Shown: in pieces, positions 1 through 6,107 of the stretch
How positions within the stretch are numbered: the first letter of the stretch is position 1
Layout: each line of letters begins with the position of its first letter
From: Hippea sp.
Lineage (GTDB): Bacteria; Campylobacterota_A; Desulfurellia; Desulfurellales; Hippeaceae
Direction: 5' to 3'
NCBI GenBank assembly: GCA_015486705.1
Contig: WFRG01000078.1
Span: forward strand, 1-8,658
Length of the DNA stretch: 8,658 nt
Notes under the pieces: generated by a model
What the model was told of the DNA's origin: nothing
What the model saw: the letters and a program-made list of their open reading frames with translations, nothing else
The model's database searches: none
Program-made: the position numbers and the translations under genes

Positions 1-77
1 CTCTAAGCATATATTAAGTAAATTAATTTGAGTAATACAAATATGTCTGTGATTGTAAGACGTAAAAACTTACGAAA
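1..77. other. AT-rich non-coding tail beyond the deacetylase gene
   Basis: This stretch follows the deacetylase stop codon on the minus strand. It is very AT-rich and no frame on either strand looks like a protein. A small inverted repeat (CGTAA-AAAC-TTACG) sits at 61-74, but on the minus strand it is not followed by a run of U, so it is a poor terminator candidate. A minus-strand ATG at 8-10 is cut off by the window edge after three codons and has no Shine-Dalgarno sequence before it, so whether another gene follows cannot be told. Confidence 0.5.
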
Positions 78-842
78 CTAAAATTTAGACCTACCGCGTG
101 TGGAGATCAAATAAAAATCAATATAATCGGTGTCTTTCCTTACTACAGCTCTTGGAATCTTAAATATAGAATGAATAGTGGGTTGATAAATCTTTTGCCC
201 TATAATATAAGCCCTTTTAATACCTAAATCGCTAATTAATTCAACTATTTTATCGTTGTGTCCTCCAAAGGGATAGGCAAAATCCTCAATGTTTTTCTGA
301 TATTGGGAAAGTATGCTTATGGATTGCAGCACCTCTGTTTTTATCTCATCCAACGTTAGTTTTAAAAGATTAATATGCCTGTTTGAATGGCTACCTAAAA
401 ACATCCCCATATCTACAAGCCGTTTAAGGTTTTCTGAGGTAAGCATTTCAACTCCGTCCAAACTTTTCCCTATATGAGCGGTTGATATAAAAAAAAGACC
501 TCTATAACCATATTTTTTCAAAATTTCAGCCGCTCGCAGATTATCCTTATATCCGTCATCAAATGTAAACAGCACATAGCGATTCTTCAAATATAGCTTA
601 TTTTCAACAATTTCATCTATATTGCCAGGATGAGCAGCAAAATACCTTCTCTTTTTCAAATAAGCCACCTGCCTTTCAAAGATATAATTAGAAATTGAAA
701 ATTTATCCAAATCTGTACCTACAGGTTTATTGTCAATCCTATGGTACAAGAGAACTAAAATTCCCTTTTTTGGCTGGCGAAAAAAATTGTAACGCAGCAA
801 AAATGTAGCAGCAAGTAAAAATAGTAAAATAACTACTAACAT
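78..842 (-). CDS. membrane-anchored polysaccharide deacetylase (NodB-like, carbohydrate esterase 4)
   Basis: A 254-residue protein of the NodB/CE4 family, metal-dependent enzymes that remove acetyl (or formyl) groups from sugars of surface or cell-wall glycans. Residues 1-17 are strongly hydrophobic (MLVVILLFLLAATFLL) and followed by basic residues (RQPKK), which suggests an inner-membrane anchor with the catalytic domain outside the cytoplasm. Family motifs are present: LLYHR at 31-35; motif 1 TFDDG at 93-97 with the Asp pair 95/96; motif 2 HSNRH with metal-ligand His152 and His156; motif 3 FAYPFGG at 188-194. The ATG overlaps the end of the upstream glycosyltransferase gene by 7 nt; no strong Shine-Dalgarno is visible, so translation probably depends on coupling. 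The pairing suggests LPS or exopolysaccharide modification, but the substrate cannot be read from sequence. It is the last gene of the visible operon; no clear terminator follows. Confidence 0.88.
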   Translation of the reverse strand: MLVVILLFLLAATFLLRYNFFRQPKKGILVLLYHRIDNKPVGTDLDKFSISNYIFERQVAYLKKRRYFAAHPGNIDEIVENKLYLKNRYVLFTFDDGYKDNLRAAEILKKYGYRGLFFISTAHIGKSLDGVEMLTSENLKRLVDMGMFLGSHSNRHINLLKLTLDEIKTEVLQSISILSQYQKNIEDFAYPFGGHNDKIVELISDLGIKRAYIIGQKIYQPTIHSIFKIPRAVVRKDTDYIDFYLISTRGRSKF

Positions 843-1570
843 TTGTTTAATTCTAATAACTTTACATACTTTACGAATGCGTAATAACTTGAAAGCAGAG
901 CATACACACAGCCAGGGTAACCATCCAAAAAAGCACCTTTTAGAATAAAACGATTGAAAAGGTCTAAACCAAATCTTAAAAAAGGATAGAGCCTAGAAAC
1001 CTTTTTCCCTTGCTTCAACCTGCTTCTCGCTGCAAGCGTAGTATATCTGTTAAACTTTTCGAGATAATCTTCCAAGCTATCATAACTATAGTGATAAACA
1101 GAATTTTTTAGTTTAACAGCTTTGGTTTTTATACCTTCATGCACATCGTCTTCGTTAAACCAATATCGCCCTTTCCTAAAAAGGCGAACATGATAGTCAG
1201 GATAAGTGCCACCAAACTTTAGCGGCCTTCCCATAAATATCAATTGAAAGTTCAAGGCATAGGCATCGAACCTAGGTTTTTTCAACTCATCAATGATTTC
1301 TTTTTTCAAAGCGTCAGAGATAACCTCATCGGCATCTAAGCTCAAAACCCAATCCGTGGACAATTTACCAACAGCAAAATTCTTTTGCTTTCCATATCCT
1401 AACCATTCTTGGGTATAAACCTTATCTGTATAACGCTTTGCGATTTCCAATGTTCTATCTTTACTACCAGAATCAACAATAACAATTTCATCACAAAAGC
1501 TAACGCTTTTTAGCGTCTTTTCTATACTCTTTTCTTCGTTATATGTTATAATTGCACAACCTAAGGACAT
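836..1570 (-). CDS. family 2 glycosyltransferase, WaaE/KdtX-like
   Basis: A 244-residue GT-A fold transferase that adds a sugar from a nucleotide-sugar donor to an envelope glycan, probably on the cytoplasmic face of the inner membrane. The N-terminus has the GT2 signature (CAIITYNEE at 5-13, then DEIVIVDSGSKDRT at 27-40), and the metal-binding DxD motif is LDADE at 78-82. The block LGYGKQKNFAV at 57-67 and a VHEG motif near 143-146 resemble WaaE/KdtX-type LPS-core glucosyltransferases. The C-terminal third (about 195-240) is rich in aromatic and basic residues, as expected for peripheral membrane attachment. The start ATG shares one base with the stop of the upstream DUF59 gene (TAATG), with GGAG 4 nt before it. 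Subfamily assignment to WaaE is by resemblance; the actual sugar and acceptor are unknown. Confidence 0.85.
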   Translation of the reverse strand: MSLGCAIITYNEEKSIEKTLKSVSFCDEIVIVDSGSKDRTLEIAKRYTDKVYTQEWLGYGKQKNFAVGKLSTDWVLSLDADEVISDALKKEIIDELKKPRFDAYALNFQLIFMGRPLKFGGTYPDYHVRLFRKGRYWFNEDDVHEGIKTKAVKLKNSVYHYSYDSLEDYLEKFNRYTTLAARSRLKQGKKVSRLYPFLRFGLDLFNRFILKGAFLDGYPGCVYALLSSYYAFVKYVKLLELNKC

Positions 1571-1884
1571 TACTCTCCGAGTAATCTTTTGCGGGCTTCT
1601 TCACTCATCATATAGGGATTCCACGGCGGATCATACACAATATCAACAATCACATCTTTTGCACCGATTTCTTTGATTCTACTAACAACATCTTCTTGTA
1701 TAGGTACTATCAACGGACATCCAGGGGTAGTCAAAGTCATCACAATCTTCACTACATTGTCGTCATCAATGTCTATAGCGTATATAAAACCCAAATTTAC
1801 AACGTCTATACCAATTTCTGCATCTATAACGTTATATAATGCATCTACAACATCTTTTTTAGTGAGTTTCTTACCCATGCTCAC
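1570..1884 (-). CDS. DUF59/MIP18-family iron-sulfur cluster assembly protein (SufT/PaaD-like)
   Basis: A small single-domain protein of 104 residues, a usual size for stand-alone DUF59 (FeS_assembly_P) proteins, which help mature or deliver Fe-S clusters to client proteins in the cytoplasm. Hallmarks are IDAEIGIDVVNLGFIY at 20-35 (family pattern DPEIGxDVVNLGLIY), LTTPGCPL at 51-58 with the conserved Cys56, and YDPPWNPYMMSEEAR at 84-98. The family's usual DPE is DAE here. The start is GTG at 1882-1884, inside a GTGA overlap with the upstream stop and 5 nt after AGGGG; an in-frame ATG two codons later (1876-1878) lies 11 nt from the same site and is the alternative. The neighbours are not suf or isc genes, so the client is unknown. 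Confidence 0.9.
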   Translation of the reverse strand: MSMGKKLTKKDVVDALYNVIDAEIGIDVVNLGFIYAIDIDDDNVVKIVMTLTTPGCPLIVPIQEDVVSRIKEIGAKDVIVDIVYDPPWNPYMMSEEARKRLLGE

Positions 1885-2255
1885 ACCGTCCCCTTTCTTT
1901 TGGGTTTAAATTTTAAAACGTTTTTTAATTCATTTAGCTGAACAGTCTTATCCGAACTCACGTCTATATTTCTAATCAATTTAGAATCTTCTTTCAAAAA
2001 TTTTATCGTAACAATATTGTCGGTATTCATTATAATTAAGCTATTTTTATAAACAGAATCTGGCCTATCCAAAGGCTCAAGCTCGATTTTTCCATTAACA
2101 TCCTTGCATTTATGTACGTTATCCAATTTCAACCCCAAATAAGCTTGCTCTTCTAAAAACAAAAACAAATCGTCATCATCTTCATAAAAATTATCTATAG
2201 ACCCAATATAGCTGTCTCCGTTAGACATATCAATTCTTACCCATATTTTTGCCAT
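1881..2255 (-). CDS. conserved-looking hypothetical protein, 124 residues, beta-rich, soluble
   Basis: I do not recognise this protein with confidence. It has no signal peptide or membrane segment. The N-terminus alternates polar and hydrophobic residues as beta strands do (KIWVRIDMSNGDSYIGSI at 3-20), then comes an acidic patch (EDDDDLFLFLEE, 25-36), a second predicted strand region (NSLIIMNTDNIVTIKFL, about 71-87) and a basic tail (KFKPKRKGTV, 115-124). The pattern 'VR-polar-DG-x-G-I ... L-I-N-x-D-x-I' loosely recalls small beta-barrel domains such as DUF6812, but this is only a resemblance. It is surely translated: the ATG is 7 nt after GAGGT, which itself overlaps the gatA stop (TGAGGT), and the gene ends in a GTGA overlap with the DUF59 gene. 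Position between gatA and the DUF59 gene is the only functional clue. Confidence 0.75.
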   Translation of the reverse strand: MAKIWVRIDMSNGDSYIGSIDNFYEDDDDLFLFLEEQAYLGLKLDNVHKCKDVNGKIELEPLDRPDSVYKNSLIIMNTDNIVTIKFLKEDSKLIRNIDVSSDKTVQLNELKNVLKFKPKRKGTV

Positions 2256-2265
2256 TTCTTTTACC

Positions 2266-3684
2266 TCAATATAGGGGAAGTTTCCCCTTCAGGTTAAATT
2301 CTTTTTCAAATGCACTTGCCACCTTAAATATAATATCTTCTCTAAAGGCATTAGCTGCAATCTGTAACCCTAAGGGCAACCCATTGGCTGATAATCCATT
2401 TGGTATACTAATTGCAGGTATCCCTGTCAAATTTGCCGGTATAGTAAAGATGTCGGAAAGATACATTTGCAAAGGATTATTGGCTTTTTCGCCAATTTTG
2501 AATGCCTCAGTAGGTGTGGTAGGCATAATAATGCAATCAAAATCCTTAAAAACACTATCAAAATCCCGCTTAATTAGACTCCTTAATTTTTGAGCTTTTA
2601 AATAGTAAGCATCGTAATATCCACTTGAAAGCACATAGGTGCCCAACATTATTCTCCTTTTTACCTCATCGCCAAACCCCTCAGAGCGCGTTTTTATGTA
2701 CATATCCTTCAAATCTTCATATCCATCTATCCTAAAACCGTACTTAACACCATCATAACGTTCCAAATTACTCGATGCTTCAGCCGGCGCAATTATATAA
2801 TAATCCGAAACGGCATATTTCGCATGGGGCAGATCAATAGGCTTAACATTACAGCCTAAGGATTCTAAAATTTTAACAGATTCATCCATTGCTTTTTGAA
2901 CATCACTATCACAGTCTCCTAAGGCTGCTTCATAAATTCCTATTTTTATGCCATTAACAGGCTGATTCAAATATTTAGTGAAATCTTCACACTCTACATT
3001 TGCACTTGTAGAATCCATAGGGTCATGCCCACAGATCGCACTCATAAGTATAGCTGCATCCTCAACATCACGTGCTATTGGTCCTATCTGGTCTAAACTC
3101 GAAGCGAAAGCAACAAGACCATAACGAGAAACCCTGCCATATGTTGGCTTCAATCCAACAACACCACAAAGAGAGGCAGGTTGCCTGATTGATCCACCAG
3201 TGTCAGAACCCAAAGCTGCTATTGCTTCACCCGATGCTACTGCAGCTGCAGAACCACCGCTTGAACCTCCAGGTACGCGTGTAGTGTCCCACGGATTCTT
3301 TGTCACACCATAAAACGATGTCTCAGTAGATGAACCCATTGCAAATTCATCCAGATTTGTCTTGCCAATAAACGTTGCACCATTTTCTTTCAATCTTCTA
3401 ACTGCTGTGGCATCGAAAACAGCGACAAAATTGGATAAAATCTTAGAGGAACATGTTGTCGGTTTAGTAGCTATATGCATATTGTCCTTTATTGCTATAG
3501 GTAACCCTTTAAAAATACCATCTATTTTATTCTCACCGTAATCTTCAAAAACCGTAACGTATGCATTGATTTCGTCTTCCTTTTTGTGAATCCTTCCAAG
3601 AACAGAATCATACACCTCTTTTGGTGTAACTTCTTTATTTTTAACCAATTCCATCAACTCATGGAGTGTTTTTTTATAAAGCAT
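2266..3684 (-). CDS. gatA: glutamyl-tRNA(Gln)/aspartyl-tRNA(Asn) amidotransferase subunit A
   Basis: GatA is the amidase subunit of the GatCAB complex: it releases ammonia from glutamine, which passes to GatB to amidate Glu-tRNA(Gln) and/or Asp-tRNA(Asn). At 472 residues it is close to the usual family length. The amidase-signature Ser-cisSer-Lys triad is visible: Lys66 in PIAIKDN, Ser141 in GGSSGGSAAAVASG (139-152) and nucleophile Ser165 in GSDTGGSIRQPASLCG (159-174). The spacing (75 residues Lys to first Ser, 24 residues Ser to Ser) fits characterised GatA proteins. The ATG follows AGAGG by 6 nt, and the gene starts 3 nt after the gatC stop, so the two subunits should be made together. gatB is not in the window, which is common because gatB is often encoded elsewhere. 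Its presence implies that glutaminyl- and/or asparaginyl-tRNA is made indirectly. Confidence 0.97.
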   Translation of the reverse strand: MLYKKTLHELMELVKNKEVTPKEVYDSVLGRIHKKEDEINAYVTVFEDYGENKIDGIFKGLPIAIKDNMHIATKPTTCSSKILSNFVAVFDATAVRRLKENGATFIGKTNLDEFAMGSSTETSFYGVTKNPWDTTRVPGGSSGGSAAAVASGEAIAALGSDTGGSIRQPASLCGVVGLKPTYGRVSRYGLVAFASSLDQIGPIARDVEDAAILMSAICGHDPMDSTSANVECEDFTKYLNQPVNGIKIGIYEAALGDCDSDVQKAMDESVKILESLGCNVKPIDLPHAKYAVSDYYIIAPAEASSNLERYDGVKYGFRIDGYEDLKDMYIKTRSEGFGDEVKRRIMLGTYVLSSGYYDAYYLKAQKLRSLIKRDFDSVFKDFDCIIMPTTPTEAFKIGEKANNPLQMYLSDIFTIPANLTGIPAISIPNGLSANGLPLGLQIAANAFREDIIFKVASAFEKEFNLKGKLPLY

Positions 3685-3687
3685 CTC

Positions 3688-3975
3688 TTACCTCTCAATA
3701 ACCTTTGGCACTTTAAACGATTCACCGTCAGTCTCAGGCGCATTTTTTAATATCAAATCCCTATCCATTGAGGGACTTACCTCATCTTCTCTAAAAACAT
3801 TATGAAGTTCCGTTATGTGAAAAGCTGCTTCACAATTAGATAGGTCTAATTCATTAATCTGCTCCATATAATTCAAGATATCATTAAATTGTGATGCAAA
3901 CTTGTCTATTTGACTCTCTTCCAATTCAAGCATGGCTAACTTAGCAATTCTTTTAACTTCTTCTTTATTGACCAT
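3688..3975 (-). CDS. gatC: glutamyl-tRNA(Gln)/aspartyl-tRNA(Asn) amidotransferase subunit C
   Basis: GatC is a small (95 residues here, typical) subunit that wraps around the GatA-GatB interface and stabilises the complex. The family pattern is complete: an N-terminal helix (VNKEEVKRIAKLAMLELEE), the helical stretch ending in MEQINELDLSN, VFREDEV at 60-66, NAPE at 78-81 and the C-terminal FKVPKVIE at 87-94. The ATG has a good AGGAG site with about 6 nt spacing, placed in the 11-nt gap after the truA stop. The gene directly precedes gatA with a 3-nt gap, the classic gatCA order. Confidence 0.96.
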   Translation of the reverse strand: MVNKEEVKRIAKLAMLELEESQIDKFASQFNDILNYMEQINELDLSNCEAAFHITELHNVFREDEVSPSMDRDLILKNAPETDGESFKVPKVIER

Positions 3976-3986
3976 CTTTATCTCCT

Positions 3987-4712
3987 TTAATAACCAACCC
4001 TTCTCAAAAACAACCCCTTAGCCGGTGCCTTAAATGATTTCACATTCCCTACATTGAAGATTATATTACCGCTTGTATCTTTTTGCAAGCGCATAAGGGA
4101 ATAACCAACGGCCAAACCCACCATATTGCGCACCATACCCCTCAAAAAACCATTCGCACATATGTGGAATACGGCAAAATCCCTAAAACGCCTAACTCTA
4201 AAAAAATATACCTCTCGAACACAGTCTTTATCTAAAGGCTCATTTGCAAATAACGAAAAGTCCATTTTACCTACAAATCCGCATACAAACTCTTTGATTT
4301 TTTCTATATCAAGCCTCAAAGGCACATGCCATACGTAGTTTTTTAAAAACGGCGGCAAGACACTACCGTTAAAGATAAAGTACACATACTCCCTAAACCT
4401 TGCAGAATACCTACTGTGAAAATCATTATTAACTTCAAACACTTTCAAAATCCTTATATCATTGGGTAAAACTGAATTCAAGCCCTTAAAAAGAGCATAA
4501 GGACTTATAAAAAAAGGGGGCAAAAAATCTATAACCTGGCCAAATGCATGCACGCCTGCATCAGTCCTACCAGCATAATTTATTCTTATAGATGTTTTAA
4601 ATATCTTGTACAGTGCTTTTTCCAAAACTTCTTGGATAGTTAAACAGTTAGGTTGAATCTGAAAACCGCAGTAGTTTGTTCCATCATACGACACAAATGC
4701 AGCATACCTTAT
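3987..4712 (-). CDS. truA: tRNA pseudouridine(38-40) synthase, apparently starting at AUA
   Basis: TruA converts uridines 38, 39 and 40 in the anticodon stem-loop of many tRNAs to pseudouridine. Seen here: SYDGTNYCGFQ near the N-terminus, the catalytic loop YAGRTDAGVHAFGQV with the active Asp, and FLRGMVRNMVG near the C-terminus. The first standard start is GTG at 4692-4694 (235 residues, MSYDG...), but this cuts into beta strand 1, which in the family begins about seven residues earlier, often with Met-Arg. In frame, the sequence upstream reads I-R-Y-A-A-F-V before SYDG, with ATA at 4710-4712 where the family has Met. That ATA forms an ATAA overlap with the tldD stop and lies 8 nt after GGAGGT (4721-4726); GTG at 4694 would be 26 nt from it. 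I therefore extend the gene to 4712 (241 residues, Asp51 catalytic). The product is certain; the start codon is inference. Confidence 0.93.
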   Translation of the reverse strand: MRYAAFVSYDGTNYCGFQIQPNCLTIQEVLEKALYKIFKTSIRINYAGRTDAGVHAFGQVIDFLPPFFISPYALFKGLNSVLPNDIRILKVFEVNNDFHSRYSARFREYVYFIFNGSVLPPFLKNYVWHVPLRLDIEKIKEFVCGFVGKMDFSLFANEPLDKDCVREVYFFRVRRFRDFAVFHICANGFLRGMVRNMVGLAVGYSLMRLQKDTSGNIIFNVGNVKSFKAPAKGLFLRRVGY

Positions 4713-6064
4713 AGCGCGCTACCTCCAACCATAATAGAAGGAATTCTCAAGGTCGGCTCACCGTCCGTTACAGGCACTCCTTGGCCACCCTTGCCGCACG
4801 TTCCAACCTCAACGCCAAAGTCACTTCCCACCATATCGATTTCTTCCAACACCTTTGGCCCATTGCCAATAAGCGTTGCACCCCTGACCATGTGTCCAAT
4901 CTTGCCACTCTTGATTGTGTAGCCCTCAGCCACCTCAAAAACAAAATCACCTGTAGTCGGATTAACCTGACCACCGCCCATCCTAACAACAAACAAACCG
5001 TTGTCCACAGAGGCAATTATGTCCTCAGGATTATCATTACCCGGCAATATATACGTATTGGACATTCTCACAATGGGTGGAAATCTAAAAGACTCCCTGC
5101 GGGCATTGCCAGTTGATTCTTTACCCGCAAACTTAGCATACATTTTATCAAACATATATCCCTTTAAGATCCCATTTTCGATCAACAATGTATTCTGCGA
5201 TTTTGTGCCTTCATCATCAAAATAAAACGATCCCCTCATCCTGGGCCTCGTGGCGTCATCAACAACCGTTATCTTCTCATTTGCAACCTTTTGACCCAAT
5301 TTATCTTTATAAACGCTCATGGACTCATACACAAGGTCAGCCTCAAGCCCATGACCAACAGCTTCATGTATCATTGTACCGCCTGCATTACTTGACAAAA
5401 CTACCGTCATTCTTTGGGCTTTTAAAGGCGGTGCATGGAGAAGCTCGATTAACTTTTCACTCATCTCCTCGGCCAGATTCTTAAAATCTATACTATCAAA
5501 ACACTGAAAACCGCCAAGATAGCTAAATGGGCGTCTGAATGTTTGATAATTGTCTTTATCGGATGCCGTTACTTCGAAGTACAAAACCGTGTAGATCCTC
5601 TTCTCCTTCAAATGCTTACCCGTTTCGTTAATTATCTCCACACTCTTCAATCTATCTGAAAATGTCATGCTGACCTGCTTTATTTCCTTTTTTTTATAAG
5701 CAACACTGCAAAAATCATCGTAAATAGCTTTTATTTTGTCGACATGCGGTTTATACTCGCCGCACATATCTACACTCTTTTCTTTGCCTTCAGATAAAAC
5801 CAATGCACCGCTGTTTGAGCCTGAGATATCTACCAAAAACTTGCTCATCTTATGCACATTCTCTTCACTTGTATCAAAAGACGATGAATACAAAACACTT
5901 AAGCCCTTTACGGTTCTTACGCCTACACCTCTATCGTGGCTGATTTTAACATTCTCGATTTTGCCACTTTTTGCTTCAACAAGCCTCACAAACGAATCCT
6001 CTAAGTATATGTCAAAAAAATCGCAATTAGAGTTTTTTAAAATGGCAAAGGCATCTTCGTACAT
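4709..6064 (-). CDS. tldD: TldD metalloprotease subunit
   Basis: TldD pairs with TldE (PmbA) as a zinc peptidase that processes unfolded peptides; in E. coli it matures microcin B17 and degrades the antitoxin CcdA. This 451-residue protein is near the usual length. The metal site is intact: HEAVGH (HExxxH) with His233, Glu234 and His238, plus the C-terminal Cys423 in GTCGKGGQG, matching the known third ligand type. It ends VGGSAL, similar to the VGG-type TldD C-terminus. It looks cytoplasmic, without a signal peptide. The ATG follows a perfect GGAGGT (6070-6075) by 5 nt, directly after the ppsA terminator. Its own last codons carry GGAGGT for truA. No tldE partner is in the window; it may be elsewhere. 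No convincing promoter was found between the ppsA terminator and this start, so the operon promoter may lie in the ppsA 3' end or expression may rely on read-through. Confidence 0.95.
   Translation of the reverse strand: MYEDAFAILKNSNCDFFDIYLEDSFVRLVEAKSGKIENVKISHDRGVGVRTVKGLSVLYSSSFDTSEENVHKMSKFLVDISGSNSGALVLSEGKEKSVDMCGEYKPHVDKIKAIYDDFCSVAYKKKEIKQVSMTFSDRLKSVEIINETGKHLKEKRIYTVLYFEVTASDKDNYQTFRRPFSYLGGFQCFDSIDFKNLAEEMSEKLIELLHAPPLKAQRMTVVLSSNAGGTMIHEAVGHGLEADLVYESMSVYKDKLGQKVANEKITVVDDATRPRMRGSFYFDDEGTKSQNTLLIENGILKGYMFDKMYAKFAGKESTGNARRESFRFPPIVRMSNTYILPGNDNPEDIIASVDNGLFVVRMGGGQVNPTTGDFVFEVAEGYTIKSGKIGHMVRGATLIGNGPKVLEEIDMVGSDFGVEVGTCGKGGQGVPVTDGEPTLRIPSIMVGGSAL
4721..4726 (-). promoter_or_regulatory. 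Shine-Dalgarno for truA inside the tldD 3' end
   Basis: On the minus strand this reads GGAGGT, a full match to the anti-Shine-Dalgarno core, and lies within the Gly-Gly codons of tldD. The distance to the proposed truA ATA is 8 nt, a normal spacing; to the GTG at 4694 it is 26 nt. The site therefore decides in favour of the upstream non-standard start. The two Gly codons are conserved in TldD, so part of the match may be coincidental. Confidence 0.65.
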
Positions 6065-6069
6065 CCACT

Positions 6070-6075
6070 ACCTCC
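6070..6075 (-). promoter_or_regulatory. Shine-Dalgarno of tldD, able to pair with the ppsA terminator arm
   Basis: The minus strand reads GGAGGT, 5 nt before the tldD ATG. The same six bases are complementary (five Watson-Crick pairs plus one G-U) to GCCUCC at 6086-6091, which is also the 3' arm of the ppsA terminator. The site could thus be hidden in a hairpin whenever that arm is not used in the terminator. Confidence 0.7.
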
Positions 6076-6103
6076 AAAGAAAAAAGGAGGCTTAAAAGCC
6101 CCC
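6076..6103 (-). terminator. rho-independent terminator after ppsA
   Basis: On the minus-strand transcript GGGGGCU (6103-6097) pairs with AGCCUCC (6092-6086) to give a 7-bp stem with one G-U pair and a UUUA loop, followed at once by UUUUUUCUUU. The structure begins about 4 nt after the ppsA stop codon. It should end most ppsA transcripts and separates ppsA from the tldD operon. Confidence 0.85.
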
Positions 6104-6107
6104 ATGC

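Noticed and set aside
61..74. CGTAA-AAAC-TTACG inverted repeat after the deacetylase gene as an operon terminator
   Set aside because: The stem is only 5 bp with three A-T pairs and no U-run follows on the minus strand.
43..81. Plus-strand 12-codon frame near the left edge (MSVIVRRKNLRN)
   Set aside because: Too short, without a ribosome binding site, and overlapping the 3' end of the deacetylase gene on the other strand.
2249..2593. Plus-strand open frame opposite the 3' end of gatA
   Set aside because: It lies antisense to a well-conserved gene, has no recognisable motif and no convincing ribosome binding site.
4781..5484. Overlapping open frames on both strands within tldD
   Set aside because: They are shadows of the strongly supported tldD frame, without family motifs, ribosome binding sites or sensible composition.
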